DNA from: Bacteroidia bacterium
GTDB lineage: Bacteria > Bacteroidota > Bacteroidia > Bacteroidales > Azobacteroidaceae
Reading direction: 5' to 3'
Assembly (NCBI GenBank): GCA_025996895.1
Contig: BNTW01000002.1
Span: 1-64,000, forward strand
DNA length: 64,000 bases
Below, piece after piece: positions 1-9,193 of this stretch. The translations under genes and the position numbers were made by a program. Every line of letters begins with the position of its first letter. The stretch's first letter is position 1. The notes under the pieces are model-generated. The model was not told the origin of the DNA. It did no database searches and was given only the letters and a program-made list of their open reading frames with translations.

Positions 1-1
1 T

Positions 2-2779
2 GTCCTTAGTTATTTTGCCACGCTCTCGGCACAAATGCCGACACAGGAGCTTCCTATCGACCCGAAAGTGCGATACGGAACATTGGACAACGGTTTGACG
101 TATTATATTCGCCATAATGAGCAACCCAAACAGCGGGCGGATTTCTATATTGCACAAAAAGTTGGTTCCATGCAGGAAGAAGATAATCAGGCCGGGCTGG
201 CGCATTTTCTCGAACACATGGCGTTCAACGGAAGTAAGAATTTCCCCGAAAATGCGTTGATTAAGTATCTGGAAACCATTGGTGTGAAATTCGGTGAAAA
301 CCTGAATGCTTATACTTCTTTCGATGAAACGGTATATAACATTTCCAACGTTCCCATGACGCGCGAAGGTATTATCGACACCTGTCTGCTGGTATTGCAT
401 GACTGGTCGGGCGCGTTGTCGCTGGAAGCAGACGATATAGCGAAGGAACGCGGGGTCATTCGCGAAGAAATGCGTTCGCGCAATCAGGCCTATTTGCGCC
501 AGATAGAAAAAATCTTGCCTCAAATCATGCCGGGCAACAAATATGCGAAACGCATGCCTATCGGTACGGAAGAAGTGGTGATGAATTTCAAACCCGACGA
601 ATTGCGGGCGTATTATCATAAATGGTACCGTCCCGATTTACAGGGAATTATTATTGTGGGTGATGTGGATGTGGATCAAATCGAAAACAAAATCAAAGCG
701 ATTTTTGCCGATATTCCCGCGCCGGTCAATCCGGCCGAACGGATTTATTACGATGTAGAAGGCAATGCCGAGCCGCTGGTAGGTATCGCCACCGATAAAG
801 AGGCCTCTTTCAGCGTGGTTTCGGTCGATTTCAAACACAAACCGCTTCCGCGCGAATTGCGGGGAACGATTGCCGGACTGATTGTTAATTATTTCAATTC
901 GATGGCTGCAAGTATCACGAACGAACGCCTGCGCGACTTGACACAACAAGCCAATCCGCCTTTTGTTCAGGCAGGAAGTGCCAACGAGGATTTTATCGTA
1001 GCTTGTACGGAAGAATCATGGGATGGCTATGCGGTTATCAAGGACAACAATACGGAAACCGCACTGAAAACCCTTATTCGCGAATTGGAACGGGTAAATA
1101 AATTCGGTTTTACTTCCGGTGAATACGAACGTGCCCGAAGCAATTATTTGACGGAGTTTGAAAATGCGTTTAACGAACGGGATAAAGTGTTGAACGACCG
1201 TTATTCAACGGAATATGCTCGTCATTTTACACGGGGCGGATACATTCCGGGTATCGAAATGGAATACAATATCGTCAGTAACATGGCACCGCAAATTCCG
1301 GTGGAAGCGATTAATCAATACATTCAGGAATTAATGAGCGATTCCAATATTGTTATCACACTGTTGCTTCCCGAAAAAGAAGGCGTGATTGTTCCAACCA
1401 AAGAACAATTACTCACTTGGTTTGACGAAGCGCGTAACGAAGACATTCAGGCTTTTGAAGACAAAGTGAGCAACGAGCCGCTGATGACGGAACTGCCGAA
1501 AGGTGGAGAAATCGTGAAGAAAACGAAAGACGATGTTTTCGGTACGATCAATTATACGCTTTCCAACGGTGTGAAAGTGGTAATTAAACCGACTACATTC
1601 AAAGACGACGAAATTATGTTGTCGGCAACAAGTCCCGGCGGCTCTTCGTTATTCCCCGAAAACGACGTAGTGGATATTAAATTGTATAACGACGTGTGCG
1701 ATTTGGGCGGTGTAGCTAATTTCAGCAAAACCGATTTGCCCAAAATGCTTGCCGGCAAGAAAGTATCCGTCAGCCCGACCATCGAAATCAATTCGGAAGG
1801 ATTTGCCGGCTCGTCTTCGGTGAAGGATTTTGAAACGATGTTGCAATTGATTTACTTGCATTTCACTGCGCCTCGCATGGACGAAGAAGCCTTTCAATCG
1901 TTTATCAGCCGGCGGAAATCGCAACTGGAAAGTACCGAAGCCAATCCACAAATTGCTTTGGTGGATACAATACAGCGCGTAACCTATGTGAATTTCGACC
2001 GGATTTCCCGCATGCACGCTGCCGATTTGGACAAAGCGAATTATCAGACTATCATGAATTGGCGCAAAGACCGATACAAAGACGCGAGCGATTTCACGTT
2101 TTTCTTTGTCGGAAATATCGACCCCGAAGCAACGAAAAGCCTGATTGCACAATATCTGGGCGCATTGCCGTCTATCAACCGCAAAGAAGCGGCCAAAGAC
2201 ATCAATATGGATTTTTACAAGGGCATTACCCGTAATCATTTCGACAAGGCAATGGAAAATCCCAAAGCGACCGTCGTGGATTTGTATTGGGGAAATTCGA
2301 CCTACGACATGGTACATAATGTGCGAATGAATATGTTGCAACAAATCCTGACAATTTTATATACCGAAAAAGTGCGTGAAGAGGAAGGTGGAACGTATTA
2401 TGTCGGTGTATATGGCGGAATTGACGACTATCCGAAAGGCCGGAGTTATATGCAAATCTATTTTGAAACCGACCCGGCGAAGCAAGCGCATTTGACTGAA
2501 ATTGTACATAACGAATTGAACAATTTTATCAAAGAAGGGCCTCGTGCGGAAGATTTTCAAAAGGTGAAAGAATTTATGTTGAAAAAACAACATGAAGACG
2601 AAGAAGACAACGGTTACTGGAACGGTGCGATACATTATTATTATAAAACCGGTTACAACCGCTATACCGATTATGTGAAAACGGTGGAAGCCGTAACGCC
2701 CGAAGATGTTCGCCAAACGGCACAATCGTTGCTCGACGCAAATAATTTAATTGAAGTCATTATGACAGGTTTAAAATAA
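2..2779 (+). CDS. M16 family zinc metalloprotease (5' end outside window)
   Basis: Insulinase/PqqL-type zinc peptidase of the cell envelope. The HFLEH zinc motif of the M16 family is visible early in the protein, and the length (over 900 residues, two M16 halves; the second half lacks the motif) fits the tandem PqqL-like group. The frame is open from base 2, and the residues before the first in-window Met read like the end of a signal peptide (hydrophobic, then L-S-A-Q), so the true start lies before the window and the ATG at 35 is probably not the start. It is followed after 22 bases by lpxK. Substrate unknown. Confidence 0.9.
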   Translation, partial: VLSYFATLSAQMPTQELPIDPKVRYGTLDNGLTYYIRHNEQPKQRADFYIAQKVGSMQEEDNQAGLAHFLEHMAFNGSKNFPENALIKYLETIGVKFGENLNAYTSFDETVYNISNVPMTREGIIDTCLLVLHDWSGALSLEADDIAKERGVIREEMRSRNQAYLRQIEKILPQIMPGNKYAKRMPIGTEEVVMNFKPDELRAYYHKWYRPDLQGIIIVGDVDVDQIENKIKAIFADIPAPVNPAERIYYDVEGNAEPLVGIATDKEASFSVVSVDFKHKPLPRELRGTIAGLIVNYFNSMAASITNERLRDLTQQANPPFVQAGSANEDFIVACTEESWDGYAVIKDNNTETALKTLIRELERVNKFGFTSGEYERARSNYLTEFENAFNERDKVLNDRYSTEYARHFTRGGYIPGIEMEYNIVSNMAPQIPVEAINQYIQELMSDSNIVITLLLPEKEGVIVPTKEQLLTWFDEARNEDIQAFEDKVSNEPLMTELPKGGEIVKKTKDDVFGTINYTLSNGVKVVIKPTTFKDDEIMLSATSPGGSSLFPENDVVDIKLYNDVCDLGGVANFSKTDLPKMLAGKKVSVSPTIEINSEGFAGSSSVKDFETMLQLIYLHFTAPRMDEEAFQSFISRRKSQLESTEANPQIALVDTIQRVTYVNFDRISRMHAADLDKANYQTIMNWRKDRYKDASDFTFFFVGNIDPEATKSLIAQYLGALPSINRKEAAKDINMDFYKGITRNHFDKAMENPKATVVDLYWGNSTYDMVHNVRMNMLQQILTILYTEKVREEEGGTYYVGVYGGIDDYPKGRSYMQIYFETDPAKQAHLTEIVHNELNNFIKEGPRAEDFQKVKEFMLKKQHEDEEDNGYWNGAIHYYYKTGYNRYTDYVKTVEAVTPEDVRQTAQSLLDANNLIEVIMTGLK

Positions 2780-2783
2780 AAGT

Positions 2784-2791
2784 TATATTTG
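2784..2791 (+). promoter_or_regulatory. Possible -7 element (TATATTTG) before lpxK
   Basis: Matches the Bacteroidetes -7 consensus TAnnTTTG in the 22-base gap before lpxK. No good -33 TTTG lies 19-20 bases upstream and the distance to the ATG is very short, so this is a weak call. Confidence 0.25.
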
Positions 2792-2801
2792 CAGTGAATT
2801 T

Positions 2802-3899
2802 ATGGCTGCAAATGTAAAAATAAACAGGGCTTTACTCCCGCTTGCGTGGATTTACGGCGCGGGGGTGTGGATACGAAATCAACTCTTCGACCGTAAAATT
2901 TTACCGGTCGAAGAGTTTTCTATTTCGGTGATTTCTATCGGCAATTTAGCCGTCGGCGGAACAGGGAAAACCCCGCACACAGAATATTTGATACGCCTGT
3001 TAAGCAAAAAATATAAGGTCGCAGTGTTAAGTCGCGGATACAGACGGAAAACGAAAGGCTTTGTTTTGGCCGATGAAAACGCTTCGTCGCAAATTCTCGG
3101 CGACGAGCCGTTTCAGATGTTCCGCAAATTTCCGCATATTTGGGTTGCTGTCGATAGCGACCGCCGTCGCGGAATACGCAACTTATTAAATCTTTCTGAA
3201 AAACCGGAAGTGATTTTGCTCGACGACGCTTTCCAACACCGCTGGGTAAAACCGTCTTTGTCTATCCTGTTGAGCGATTTCCGCCGTCCATTCGACAAAG
3301 ATGAGTTACTTCCGGCAGGACGGTTGCGTGAGCCGGCGAAAAATGCTGCAAGAGCAGATATTGTCATATCAACCTGTCATTCCGCGCTTGGTGCGGAATC
3401 CCCTGTTTATGGAATTGCGGGTCAAGCCTGCAATGACAAACAAATCCTTCAAACTTCTTTCCGCTATAAGAGCCTTCTTCCGCTTTTTCCCGAAAAAAGT
3501 ACGGTGCAAAAAGAAAGCATTGAGCGGCTGAAAAAAGAAGCCTATTCGTTTTTGCTGGTTGCCGGATTAGCCCGTCCGCAAGATATGGTGGAATATATTG
3601 AAAAATATACAACCGATTTACATTCAATCATTTATCCCGACCATCACCCATTTGCTCGAAAAGATATTGATACAATTACAGACACTTTCAATCACATACA
3701 AAATAAAAATAAACGGATTATCACTTCCGAAAAAGATGCCGTGCGGTTGATCGGTAATCCGTATCTTTCGGAAGAAATCAAACCTTTTTTGTATTATTTA
3801 CCGATTGAAGTTGTTTTTCGTCCCGAACAGGAAACAATATTTACACAAAAAATAGAAGACCATGTTAGAAATTTTAAGAGAAACCGTATCTTGGCTTAG
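2802..3899 (+). CDS. lpxK: Tetraacyldisaccharide 4'-kinase
   Basis: LpxK phosphorylates the 4' position of the tetraacyldisaccharide lipid A precursor at the inner face of the inner membrane. The N-terminal hydrophobic stretch and the P-loop region GNLAVGGTGKTP near residues 48-59 are typical, and 365 residues is normal for the family. A palindromic repeat unit pair (3375-3438) is translated in frame in the middle of the protein (residues about 192-213), replacing a stretch that is usually KCP-rich in Bacteroides homologues. The 3' end overlaps the phosphorylase gene by 38 bases. Confidence 0.93.
   Translation: MAANVKINRALLPLAWIYGAGVWIRNQLFDRKILPVEEFSISVISIGNLAVGGTGKTPHTEYLIRLLSKKYKVAVLSRGYRRKTKGFVLADENASSQILGDEPFQMFRKFPHIWVAVDSDRRRGIRNLLNLSEKPEVILLDDAFQHRWVKPSLSILLSDFRRPFDKDELLPAGRLREPAKNAARADIVISTCHSALGAESPVYGIAGQACNDKQILQTSFRYKSLLPLFPEKSTVQKESIERLKKEAYSFLLVAGLARPQDMVEYIEKYTTDLHSIIYPDHHPFARKDIDTITDTFNHIQNKNKRIITSEKDAVRLIGNPYLSEEIKPFLYYLPIEVVFRPEQETIFTQKIEDHVRNFKRNRILA
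3375..3438 (+). repeat. Palindromic repeat pair inside lpxK
   Basis: Two related palindromic units face each other: one at 3375-3403 (TGTCATTCCGCGCTTG then a GCGG half) and an inverted one at 3412-3438 ending AATGACA. The outer ends are perfect inverted TGTCATT/AATGACA. The same units occur at 29618, 36347 and 60434. Here the pair is read through in frame as 21 residues starting C-H-S-A-L. Confidence 0.85.
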
Positions 3900-4674
3900 A
3901 CCGCAGATACCCGCAGAAACAAAAATCGGCGTGATTTTAGGCACAGGGTTGGGTGATTTGGCGCACAGCATTACGGATAAAAAAGAAATTCCCTACGAAA
4001 CCATTCCGCATTTTCCGGTTTCGACGGTGGAAGGACACAACGGAAAACTCATTGCCGGTCAATTGGGCGGAAAACCGGTTTTGGCCATGCAGGGGCGGTT
4101 TCATTTTTACGAAGGCTATGATATGAAACAAGTTACTTATCCGGTGCGCGTGATGCAGTTGCTCGGATTTGAATATTTGTTTGTGTCGAACGCGGCGGGC
4201 GGCATGAACGGTTCGTTTCAGGTCGGCGACATCATGCTGATTGAAGACCACATCAACTTGTTTCCCGAACACCCCTTGCGAGGCAAAAATGACAAGGAAC
4301 TCGGCACACGCTTTCCGGATATGAGTGAAGCCTACAATTTGAAATTGAGGAAATTAGCCACTTCTATCGCTGAAAAGAACAACATCAAACTACAATACGG
4401 CGTATATGTCGGCACGCAAGGCCCCACGTTTGAAACACCGGCCGAATACCATTATTTCAAAATCATTGGAGGCGACGCAGTAGGGATGTCGACTGTTCCC
4501 GAAGTAATTGTCGCACGTCACGGCGGATTGAAAGTCCTGGCTTTTTCCATCATCACCGACTTGGGCGTGTATGGCAAAATTGTGGAAGTGAGCCACGAAG
4601 ACGTTCAGAAAGCCGCCAAAATTGCCCAGCCGAAGATGGCGTTTATTATGGAGGAAGTGATAAAGCAACTGTAA
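3862..4674 (+). CDS. Purine nucleoside phosphorylase
   Basis: Phosphorolysis of purine (deoxy)nucleosides in the cytoplasm, for purine salvage. The trimeric PNP/MTAP family is recognisable from GVILGTGLGDLA near residue 23, the GRFHFYEGY motif, and SNAAGGMN and VGMSTVPE segments that form the phosphate and purine sites. The length of 270 residues is standard. The start overlaps the end of lpxK, suggesting translational coupling. Specificity (guanosine/inosine against others) cannot be read from sequence alone. Confidence 0.93.
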   Translation: MLEILRETVSWLRPQIPAETKIGVILGTGLGDLAHSITDKKEIPYETIPHFPVSTVEGHNGKLIAGQLGGKPVLAMQGRFHFYEGYDMKQVTYPVRVMQLLGFEYLFVSNAAGGMNGSFQVGDIMLIEDHINLFPEHPLRGKNDKELGTRFPDMSEAYNLKLRKLATSIAEKNNIKLQYGVYVGTQGPTFETPAEYHYFKIIGGDAVGMSTVPEVIVARHGGLKVLAFSIITDLGVYGKIVEVSHEDVQKAAKIAQPKMAFIMEEVIKQL

Positions 4675-4685
4675 AAAATTATGCG

Positions 4686-4693
4686 TATCTTTG
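4686..4693 (+). promoter_or_regulatory. Possible -7 element (TATCTTTG) before the DUF4290 gene
   Basis: Exact match to TAnnTTTG in the 42-base gap between the phosphorylase gene and the DUF4290 gene; the -33 element is not recognisable. Confidence 0.35.
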
Positions 4694-4716
4694 TCCTCTA
4701 ATTTAATTTTTGCAAT

Positions 4717-5322
4717 ATGATCACAGAAATGAGATACAACACACAGGAAAAACAGCTGATTTTGCCTGAATATGGCCGGAATATCCAGAATATGGTCGAT
4801 TACTGCGTTTCCCTTTCCGAAAAAGAAGATCGGACAAAGTGTGCCAACGCCATTATTAACATCATGGGCAATATGTTTCCCCATTTGCGCGACGTGAATG
4901 ATTTCAAACATATTTTGTGGGACCATTTGGCAATTATGGCCGATTTTGCGTTAGACATTGACTATCCTTATGAAGTGGTGAAACGCGAAGATTTGTACAT
5001 TCATCCGAAGAAACTGCCTTATAATCAGGGACGTATCGCTTATAAGCATTACGGCAAAAATTTGGAAGCCATGATTCGGAAAGCGACTGAATATGCCGAA
5101 GGCGAAGAAAAAGAGCAGTTGATAAATCTTCTGGCCAATCACATGAAGAAGTCGTTTTTGACGTGGAACAAGGAAGTGGTTGATGACCGGAAAATCTTCG
5201 ACGATTTGGAAATGCTGTCAGACGGAAAAATTGTGTTGAATGAAGACTCCCACAAATTGGCGGAATCGAAAGACATTTTGTCGAAGAAAAACCGCAATCT
5301 GACGCGGAGGCAAAATAAATAA
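4717..5322 (+). CDS. DUF4290 domain-containing protein
   Basis: Cytoplasmic protein of 201 residues with the DUF4290 signature (start MRYNTQEKQLILPEYGRNIQ, followed by a helix with the N-I-M-G-N-M-F-P-H-L-R-D-V block). The family is largely limited to Bacteroidetes and has no known function. It sits 7 bases before murA, an order common in this phylum. The C-terminal 45 residues are charged and probably disordered. Two Met codons are possible starts (4717 and 4732); the later one gives the typical N-terminus MRYNT. Confidence 0.85.
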   Translation: MITEMRYNTQEKQLILPEYGRNIQNMVDYCVSLSEKEDRTKCANAIINIMGNMFPHLRDVNDFKHILWDHLAIMADFALDIDYPYEVVKREDLYIHPKKLPYNQGRIAYKHYGKNLEAMIRKATEYAEGEEKEQLINLLANHMKKSFLTWNKEVVDDRKIFDDLEMLSDGKIVLNEDSHKLAESKDILSKKNRNLTRRQNK

Positions 5323-5329
5323 TCCGGTT

Positions 5330-6634
5330 ATGGCTTCGTTTATCATAGAAGGCGGACACCGGTTGTCGGGCGAAATCACCCCGCAGGGAGCAAAAAATGA
5401 GGCTTTACAGGTGATTTGTGCTACATTATTGACTTCCGGGAAGGTAACCATCCACAATATTCCCGACATTCTCGATGTGAATAACCTGATTGTGTTGTTG
5501 AGTGAAATGGGCGTGAAAACCGATCACCCGAAGCCTGGCACTTACACTTTTCAGGCGGACGACATCAACCTGGATTATCTGCAAACGGAAGAATTTTTTA
5601 AGAAAAGCGCGTCGTTGCGCGGCTCGGTGATGCTGGTCGGACCGCTGGTTGCCCGTTTCGGATATGCGATTATTCCCAAACCCGGTGGAGACAAAATCGG
5701 TCGCAGGCGATTGGATACGCACTTTATCGGCATCCAAAAATTAGGGGCAGATTTTCAATATGACGAAGAACGGCAAGCCTACGAAGTGAAAGCAGAAAAA
5801 TTGCGGGGTGCCTATATGTTGCTTGACGAGGCTTCTGTAACCGGTACAGCCAATATCCTCATGGCTTCGGTACTCGCAGAAGGAAAAACGACCATCTATA
5901 ACGCCGCCTGTGAGCCATATTTACAGCAACTGACAAAAATGTTGCTGAAAATGGGTGCAAAAATCGAAGGCTTGGCATCTAACTTGCTGACTATCGAAGG
6001 CGTAGAAAAATTACACGGTTGCGAACATACTATTTTTCCCGACATGATTGAAGTCGGTAGTTTTATCGGTATGGCTGCCATGACTGCTTCAAAGTTGCGT
6101 ATTAAAGACGTATCCTACAATGATTTAGGAATTATTCCCGATGCTTTCCGCAAATTCGGCATTACTGTCGAACAGGACGCAGACGACATTATTATTCCTG
6201 TACAAGAGGAATATACGATAGATACGTTTATTGACGGCTCGATTTTGACGATTGCTGACGCGCCTTGGCCGGGATTGACGCCCGACTTGTTAAGTGTCTT
6301 TTTGGTTGTGGCAACGCAAGCTAACGGAAGCGTTTTAATCCATCAAAAAATGTTTGAAAGCCGGTTGTTTTTTGTCGATAAATTGATTGATATGGGTGCG
6401 CAGATTATTTTGTGCGATCCGCATCGCGCCACTGTTATCGGATCAGCAAAACGATATAGCCTGCGGGCAGCAAACATGATTTCGCCCGATATTCGTGCAG
6501 GTATCGCCCTGCTGATTGCCGCCATGAGTGCGCAAGGAACAAGTCGTATTCACAATATCGACCAAATTGACAGGGGCTATCAGGACATCGACAAACGGTT
6601 GAATGCTTTGGGGGCAAGAATTACGCGGATATGA
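5330..6634 (+). CDS. murA: UDP-N-acetylglucosamine 1-carboxyvinyltransferase
   Basis: First committed step of peptidoglycan synthesis: transfer of enolpyruvate from PEP to UDP-GlcNAc. The family start (I-x-G-G-x-x-L-x-G, then GAKNEAL with the conserved Lys-Asn) and full length (434 residues) are clear. The active-site loop that normally reads G-G-C-x-I-G-x-R-P here reads GGDKIGRRR, with Asp at residue 121 replacing the Cys attacked by fosfomycin. That substitution is known from mycobacterial, chlamydial and Borrelia MurA and gives intrinsic fosfomycin resistance. The last bases overlap rimM (ATGA). Confidence 0.95.
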   Translation: MASFIIEGGHRLSGEITPQGAKNEALQVICATLLTSGKVTIHNIPDILDVNNLIVLLSEMGVKTDHPKPGTYTFQADDINLDYLQTEEFFKKSASLRGSVMLVGPLVARFGYAIIPKPGGDKIGRRRLDTHFIGIQKLGADFQYDEERQAYEVKAEKLRGAYMLLDEASVTGTANILMASVLAEGKTTIYNAACEPYLQQLTKMLLKMGAKIEGLASNLLTIEGVEKLHGCEHTIFPDMIEVGSFIGMAAMTASKLRIKDVSYNDLGIIPDAFRKFGITVEQDADDIIIPVQEEYTIDTFIDGSILTIADAPWPGLTPDLLSVFLVVATQANGSVLIHQKMFESRLFFVDKLIDMGAQIILCDPHRATVIGSAKRYSLRAANMISPDIRAGIALLIAAMSAQGTSRIHNIDQIDRGYQDIDKRLNALGARITRI

Positions 6635-7158
6635 TTAAGCGCGACGAACTGATAAAAATAGGGAAATTCAACAAGCCGCACGGAATCAAGGGCGAGCTAT
6701 CTTTTTTATTTACAGACGATTCGTTTGATGAAAGCGATTGTCCTTTCCTGATTTGCGAGTTGGATGGAATTTTTGTGCCTTTCCGTTTGGAAGAATATCG
6801 TTTTACGTCTGCAAGCAATGCGTTGGTAAAATTAAAAACCATCGACTCAGAAAAAAAAGCCCACCGGTTAGCCAATCACGAAGTATATTTTCCGAAAACA
6901 CACAAAAAAGCGGAAGAAGTAGAGGCTTATTCGTGGGATTATTTCATTGGTTTCACATTGATTGACGAGCGGACAGGGGAAATCGGCCGGATTTCGGAAG
7001 TTGATACTTCTACACTCAATACCCTGTTTTTGGTGGAAAAAGCAGGTGAAACGACTTACATTCCGGCAGCGGACGACATGATTACGCATATTGACGACGA
7101 AGGGAGAAAAATTTTCGTCGAACTGCCGGACGGATTGTTGGAACTGAACGAAAATTAA
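6631..7158 (+). CDS. rimM: Ribosome maturation factor RimM
   Basis: Assists maturation of the 30S head, binding ribosomal protein S19. The N-terminal RimM domain (IGKFNKPHGIKGELSF) and a C-terminal PRC-barrel (W-D-Y-F-I-G-F around residue 105, ending with D-G-L-L-E-L) are both visible; 175 residues is typical. Its ATG overlaps the murA stop codon by four bases, so the pair is probably coupled. Confidence 0.93.
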   Translation: MIKRDELIKIGKFNKPHGIKGELSFLFTDDSFDESDCPFLICELDGIFVPFRLEEYRFTSASNALVKLKTIDSEKKAHRLANHEVYFPKTHKKAEEVEAYSWDYFIGFTLIDERTGEIGRISEVDTSTLNTLFLVEKAGETTYIPAADDMITHIDDEGRKIFVELPDGLLELNEN

Positions 7159-7172
7159 ATAACTGATATACA

Positions 7173-8474
7173 ATGATTTGGAACGAGACGATAGAGTGCA
7201 TGGAACGTGAAAGCATGCGAAAACTGCAAAGTATCCGGTTGAAAAAAACAGTAGAACGAGTGTATCGTAATTGCGAGCCATACAGGAAACGCATGCAGGA
7301 ACATGGCGTTAGTCCGGTGGACATTCAGAGCATTGACGACATTGTTAAACTGCCTTTTACGTCCAAAAAAGACCTGCGCGATTATTATCCGTTCGGGTTG
7401 TTGAGCAGTCCGATGTCGGAAATTGTCCGTTTGCACGCTTCTTCCGGTACGACCGGTAAACCGATTGTGGTGGGTTATACCCGCAACGATTTGGATATTT
7501 GGAACGAAGTCGGCGCACGCTGTTTCACGGCTTTCGGCTTGGGTCAACAAGACGTCGTGCAAGTTTCGTACGGTTACGGATTATTTACCGGCGGGTTGGG
7601 TGCGCACGGTGCGGTCGAAACTATTGGTGGTACGGTTATCCCGATGTCGAGCGGAAATACGGAAAAGCAAATCATGCTCATGCACGATTTTGGTGCAGTC
7701 GGATTGGCTTGTACGCCTTCCTACGCTTTATATTTGGCCGATGCTATGCGTGATTCAAACATTCCGCGCGAAGAATTTAAATTGAAAGTCGGTGCATTCG
7801 GAGCAGAGCCTTGGACGGAAGAAATGCGCAAAGAAATAGAGGCAAAATTGGGAATTAAAGCCTACGACATTTATGGTTTGACGGAAATTATCGGGCCGGG
7901 AGTAGGGTATGAATGCGAATACCAGCATGGAACGCATTTGTGCGAAGACCATTTCTATCCCGAAATTGTCAATCCCGAAACCGGCGAGCCGGTCGTTCCC
8001 GGTGAAATGGGCGAATTAGTATTTTCTACTTTGACCAAAGACGGTATGCCTTTATTGCGTTTTCGCACCCGTGATTTAACGTATTTGAATTACGAAACCT
8101 GCGCTTGCGGACGGACTTCGGTACGCATGGGACGCATTTTAGGACGTTGCGACGACATGTTGATTATTCGAGGCGTGAATGTCTTCCCCTCGCAGGTGGA
8201 ATCCGTAATCTGCGAAATGCCGGAATTAGAGCCGCATTATTTTATTGCAGTGGATAGAGTGAATAATCTCGATACGTTTGAAGTACAGGTCGAAGTGAAA
8301 GAAGATTTTTATACCGACGAAGTGAATAAACTGCTGGATTTGCGGAAACGGATACTTCACCGCATGCAAAGTGTTATCGGCTTATCTCCTGATATTAAGC
8401 TGGTTGAGCCTCGTAGCATTGAACGCAGTCAAGGGAAAGCCAAGCGAGTAAATGACAAACGAAAATTTAAATAA
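7173..8474 (+). CDS. Phenylacetate-CoA ligase family protein (PaaK-like)
   Basis: Adenylate-forming aryl-acid CoA ligase. The AMP-binding motif HASSGTTGKP (near residue 87), the YGLTEIIGPGVGYEC segment and a C-terminal GRILGRCDDMLIIRGVNVFPSQVE block identify the PaaK subgroup; 433 residues matches. Pairing with a following ACT-domain gene is common in Bacteroidetes and archaea, where such ligases are thought to act on aryl acids linked to aromatic amino acid metabolism. The exact substrate is not deducible. Confidence 0.9.
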   Translation: MIWNETIECMERESMRKLQSIRLKKTVERVYRNCEPYRKRMQEHGVSPVDIQSIDDIVKLPFTSKKDLRDYYPFGLLSSPMSEIVRLHASSGTTGKPIVVGYTRNDLDIWNEVGARCFTAFGLGQQDVVQVSYGYGLFTGGLGAHGAVETIGGTVIPMSSGNTEKQIMLMHDFGAVGLACTPSYALYLADAMRDSNIPREEFKLKVGAFGAEPWTEEMRKEIEAKLGIKAYDIYGLTEIIGPGVGYECEYQHGTHLCEDHFYPEIVNPETGEPVVPGEMGELVFSTLTKDGMPLLRFRTRDLTYLNYETCACGRTSVRMGRILGRCDDMLIIRGVNVFPSQVESVICEMPELEPHYFIAVDRVNNLDTFEVQVEVKEDFYTDEVNKLLDLRKRILHRMQSVIGLSPDIKLVEPRSIERSQGKAKRVNDKRKFK

Positions 8475-8481
8475 TACCATT

Positions 8482-8907
8482 ATGTTAATCACACAACTGT
8501 CTATTTTTTTGGAAAATAAAAAGGGCCGTTTCACGGAAGTCGCCAAAATACTGGGTGGCGCGGGTATTAATATGACGGCTTTTACGGTAGCTGAAAACTC
8601 CGATTTCGGCATTCTGCGCTTGATTGTTTCCGATCCTGAAAAGGCGAAGGACGTATTAAGAGAATATCGTTACGCTGTCAGTGCAACCGATGTGGTATGC
8701 GTTCAATCGCCCAACAAGCCGGGTGCGCTGGCCGCCATCATGTCCATTCTCACGGACGAAGACATTTTTATCGAATACATGTACGCCTTTTCTACCAACG
8801 GACGTGCGTTAATCATTATCCGCCCCGACGATTTGGCAAAAACCGTCAAAGTCTTGTCCGACAACAAAGTGGAATTATTGGCAGCCGACGAACTGTTTTG
8901 TCTGTGA
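8482..8907 (+). CDS. Tandem ACT-domain protein
   Basis: About 141 residues forming two ACT domains (LSIFLENKKGRFTEVAKIL and then VQSPNKPGALAAIMSIL), small ligand-binding modules that usually sense amino acids. It probably regulates or senses the aryl/amino-acid pathway of the PaaK-like gene directly upstream. A Met at 8452 inside the end of that gene is possible, but homologues begin M-L-I-x-Q-L-S, so the ATG at 8482, just after the upstream stop, is preferred. Confidence 0.85.
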   Translation: MLITQLSIFLENKKGRFTEVAKILGGAGINMTAFTVAENSDFGILRLIVSDPEKAKDVLREYRYAVSATDVVCVQSPNKPGALAAIMSILTDEDIFIEYMYAFSTNGRALIIIRPDDLAKTVKVLSDNKVELLAADELFCL

Positions 8908-8911
8908 TTAT

Positions 8912-9126
8912 TTTTCCAGTAGCCACCGCGTAGCGTTTCGCTTTCGTTGTAAATCTGATTTCTCGGCTTAATATCTTTTTCCAAAATGGTGGTATAAATC
9001 CCGCGAAGATAATTCTCGTAAGCCGGGTTGCTGATTTTGTGCAGTTCCGACGCCTGCAACAACCTTAATCAACTGAATATCTTTTAGTTCGCGTAATCTA
9101 CCTAAAAATGTTTCTCGTTTTATCAT
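8912..9126 (-). pseudogene. Remnant of an AAA ATPase (DUF4143-type) gene
   Basis: Read on the minus strand, 9126-9064 encodes MIKRETFLGRLRELKDIQLI, the usual N-terminus of this ATPase family. After a frame change at about 9062 it continues with a middle piece (residues like NPAYENYLRGIYTTILEKDI). The Walker A part and the whole C-terminal half are missing, so this is a deletion-derived relic. Related intact genes lie at 36382 and 38301. Confidence 0.6.
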
Positions 9127-9136
9127 AATCTGAATT

Positions 9137-9181
9137 TCCGAAAACTCTTCGATTCTGCAAACTTTTCGGATTTTTTTTTTA
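9137..9181 (+). terminator. Rho-independent terminator after the ACT gene
   Basis: An 8-bp perfect stem (TCCGAAAA at 9137-9144 with TTTTCGGA at 9163-9170) is followed immediately by a run of about eleven T. It would end the rightward transcription unit that contains paaK-like and ACT genes. Confidence 0.65.
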
Positions 9182-9193
9182 TTTTCTATTGGC

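Noticed and set aside
1649-2344. A 231-codon open frame opposite the M16 protease
   Set aside because: Antisense shadow of a well-supported coding sequence.
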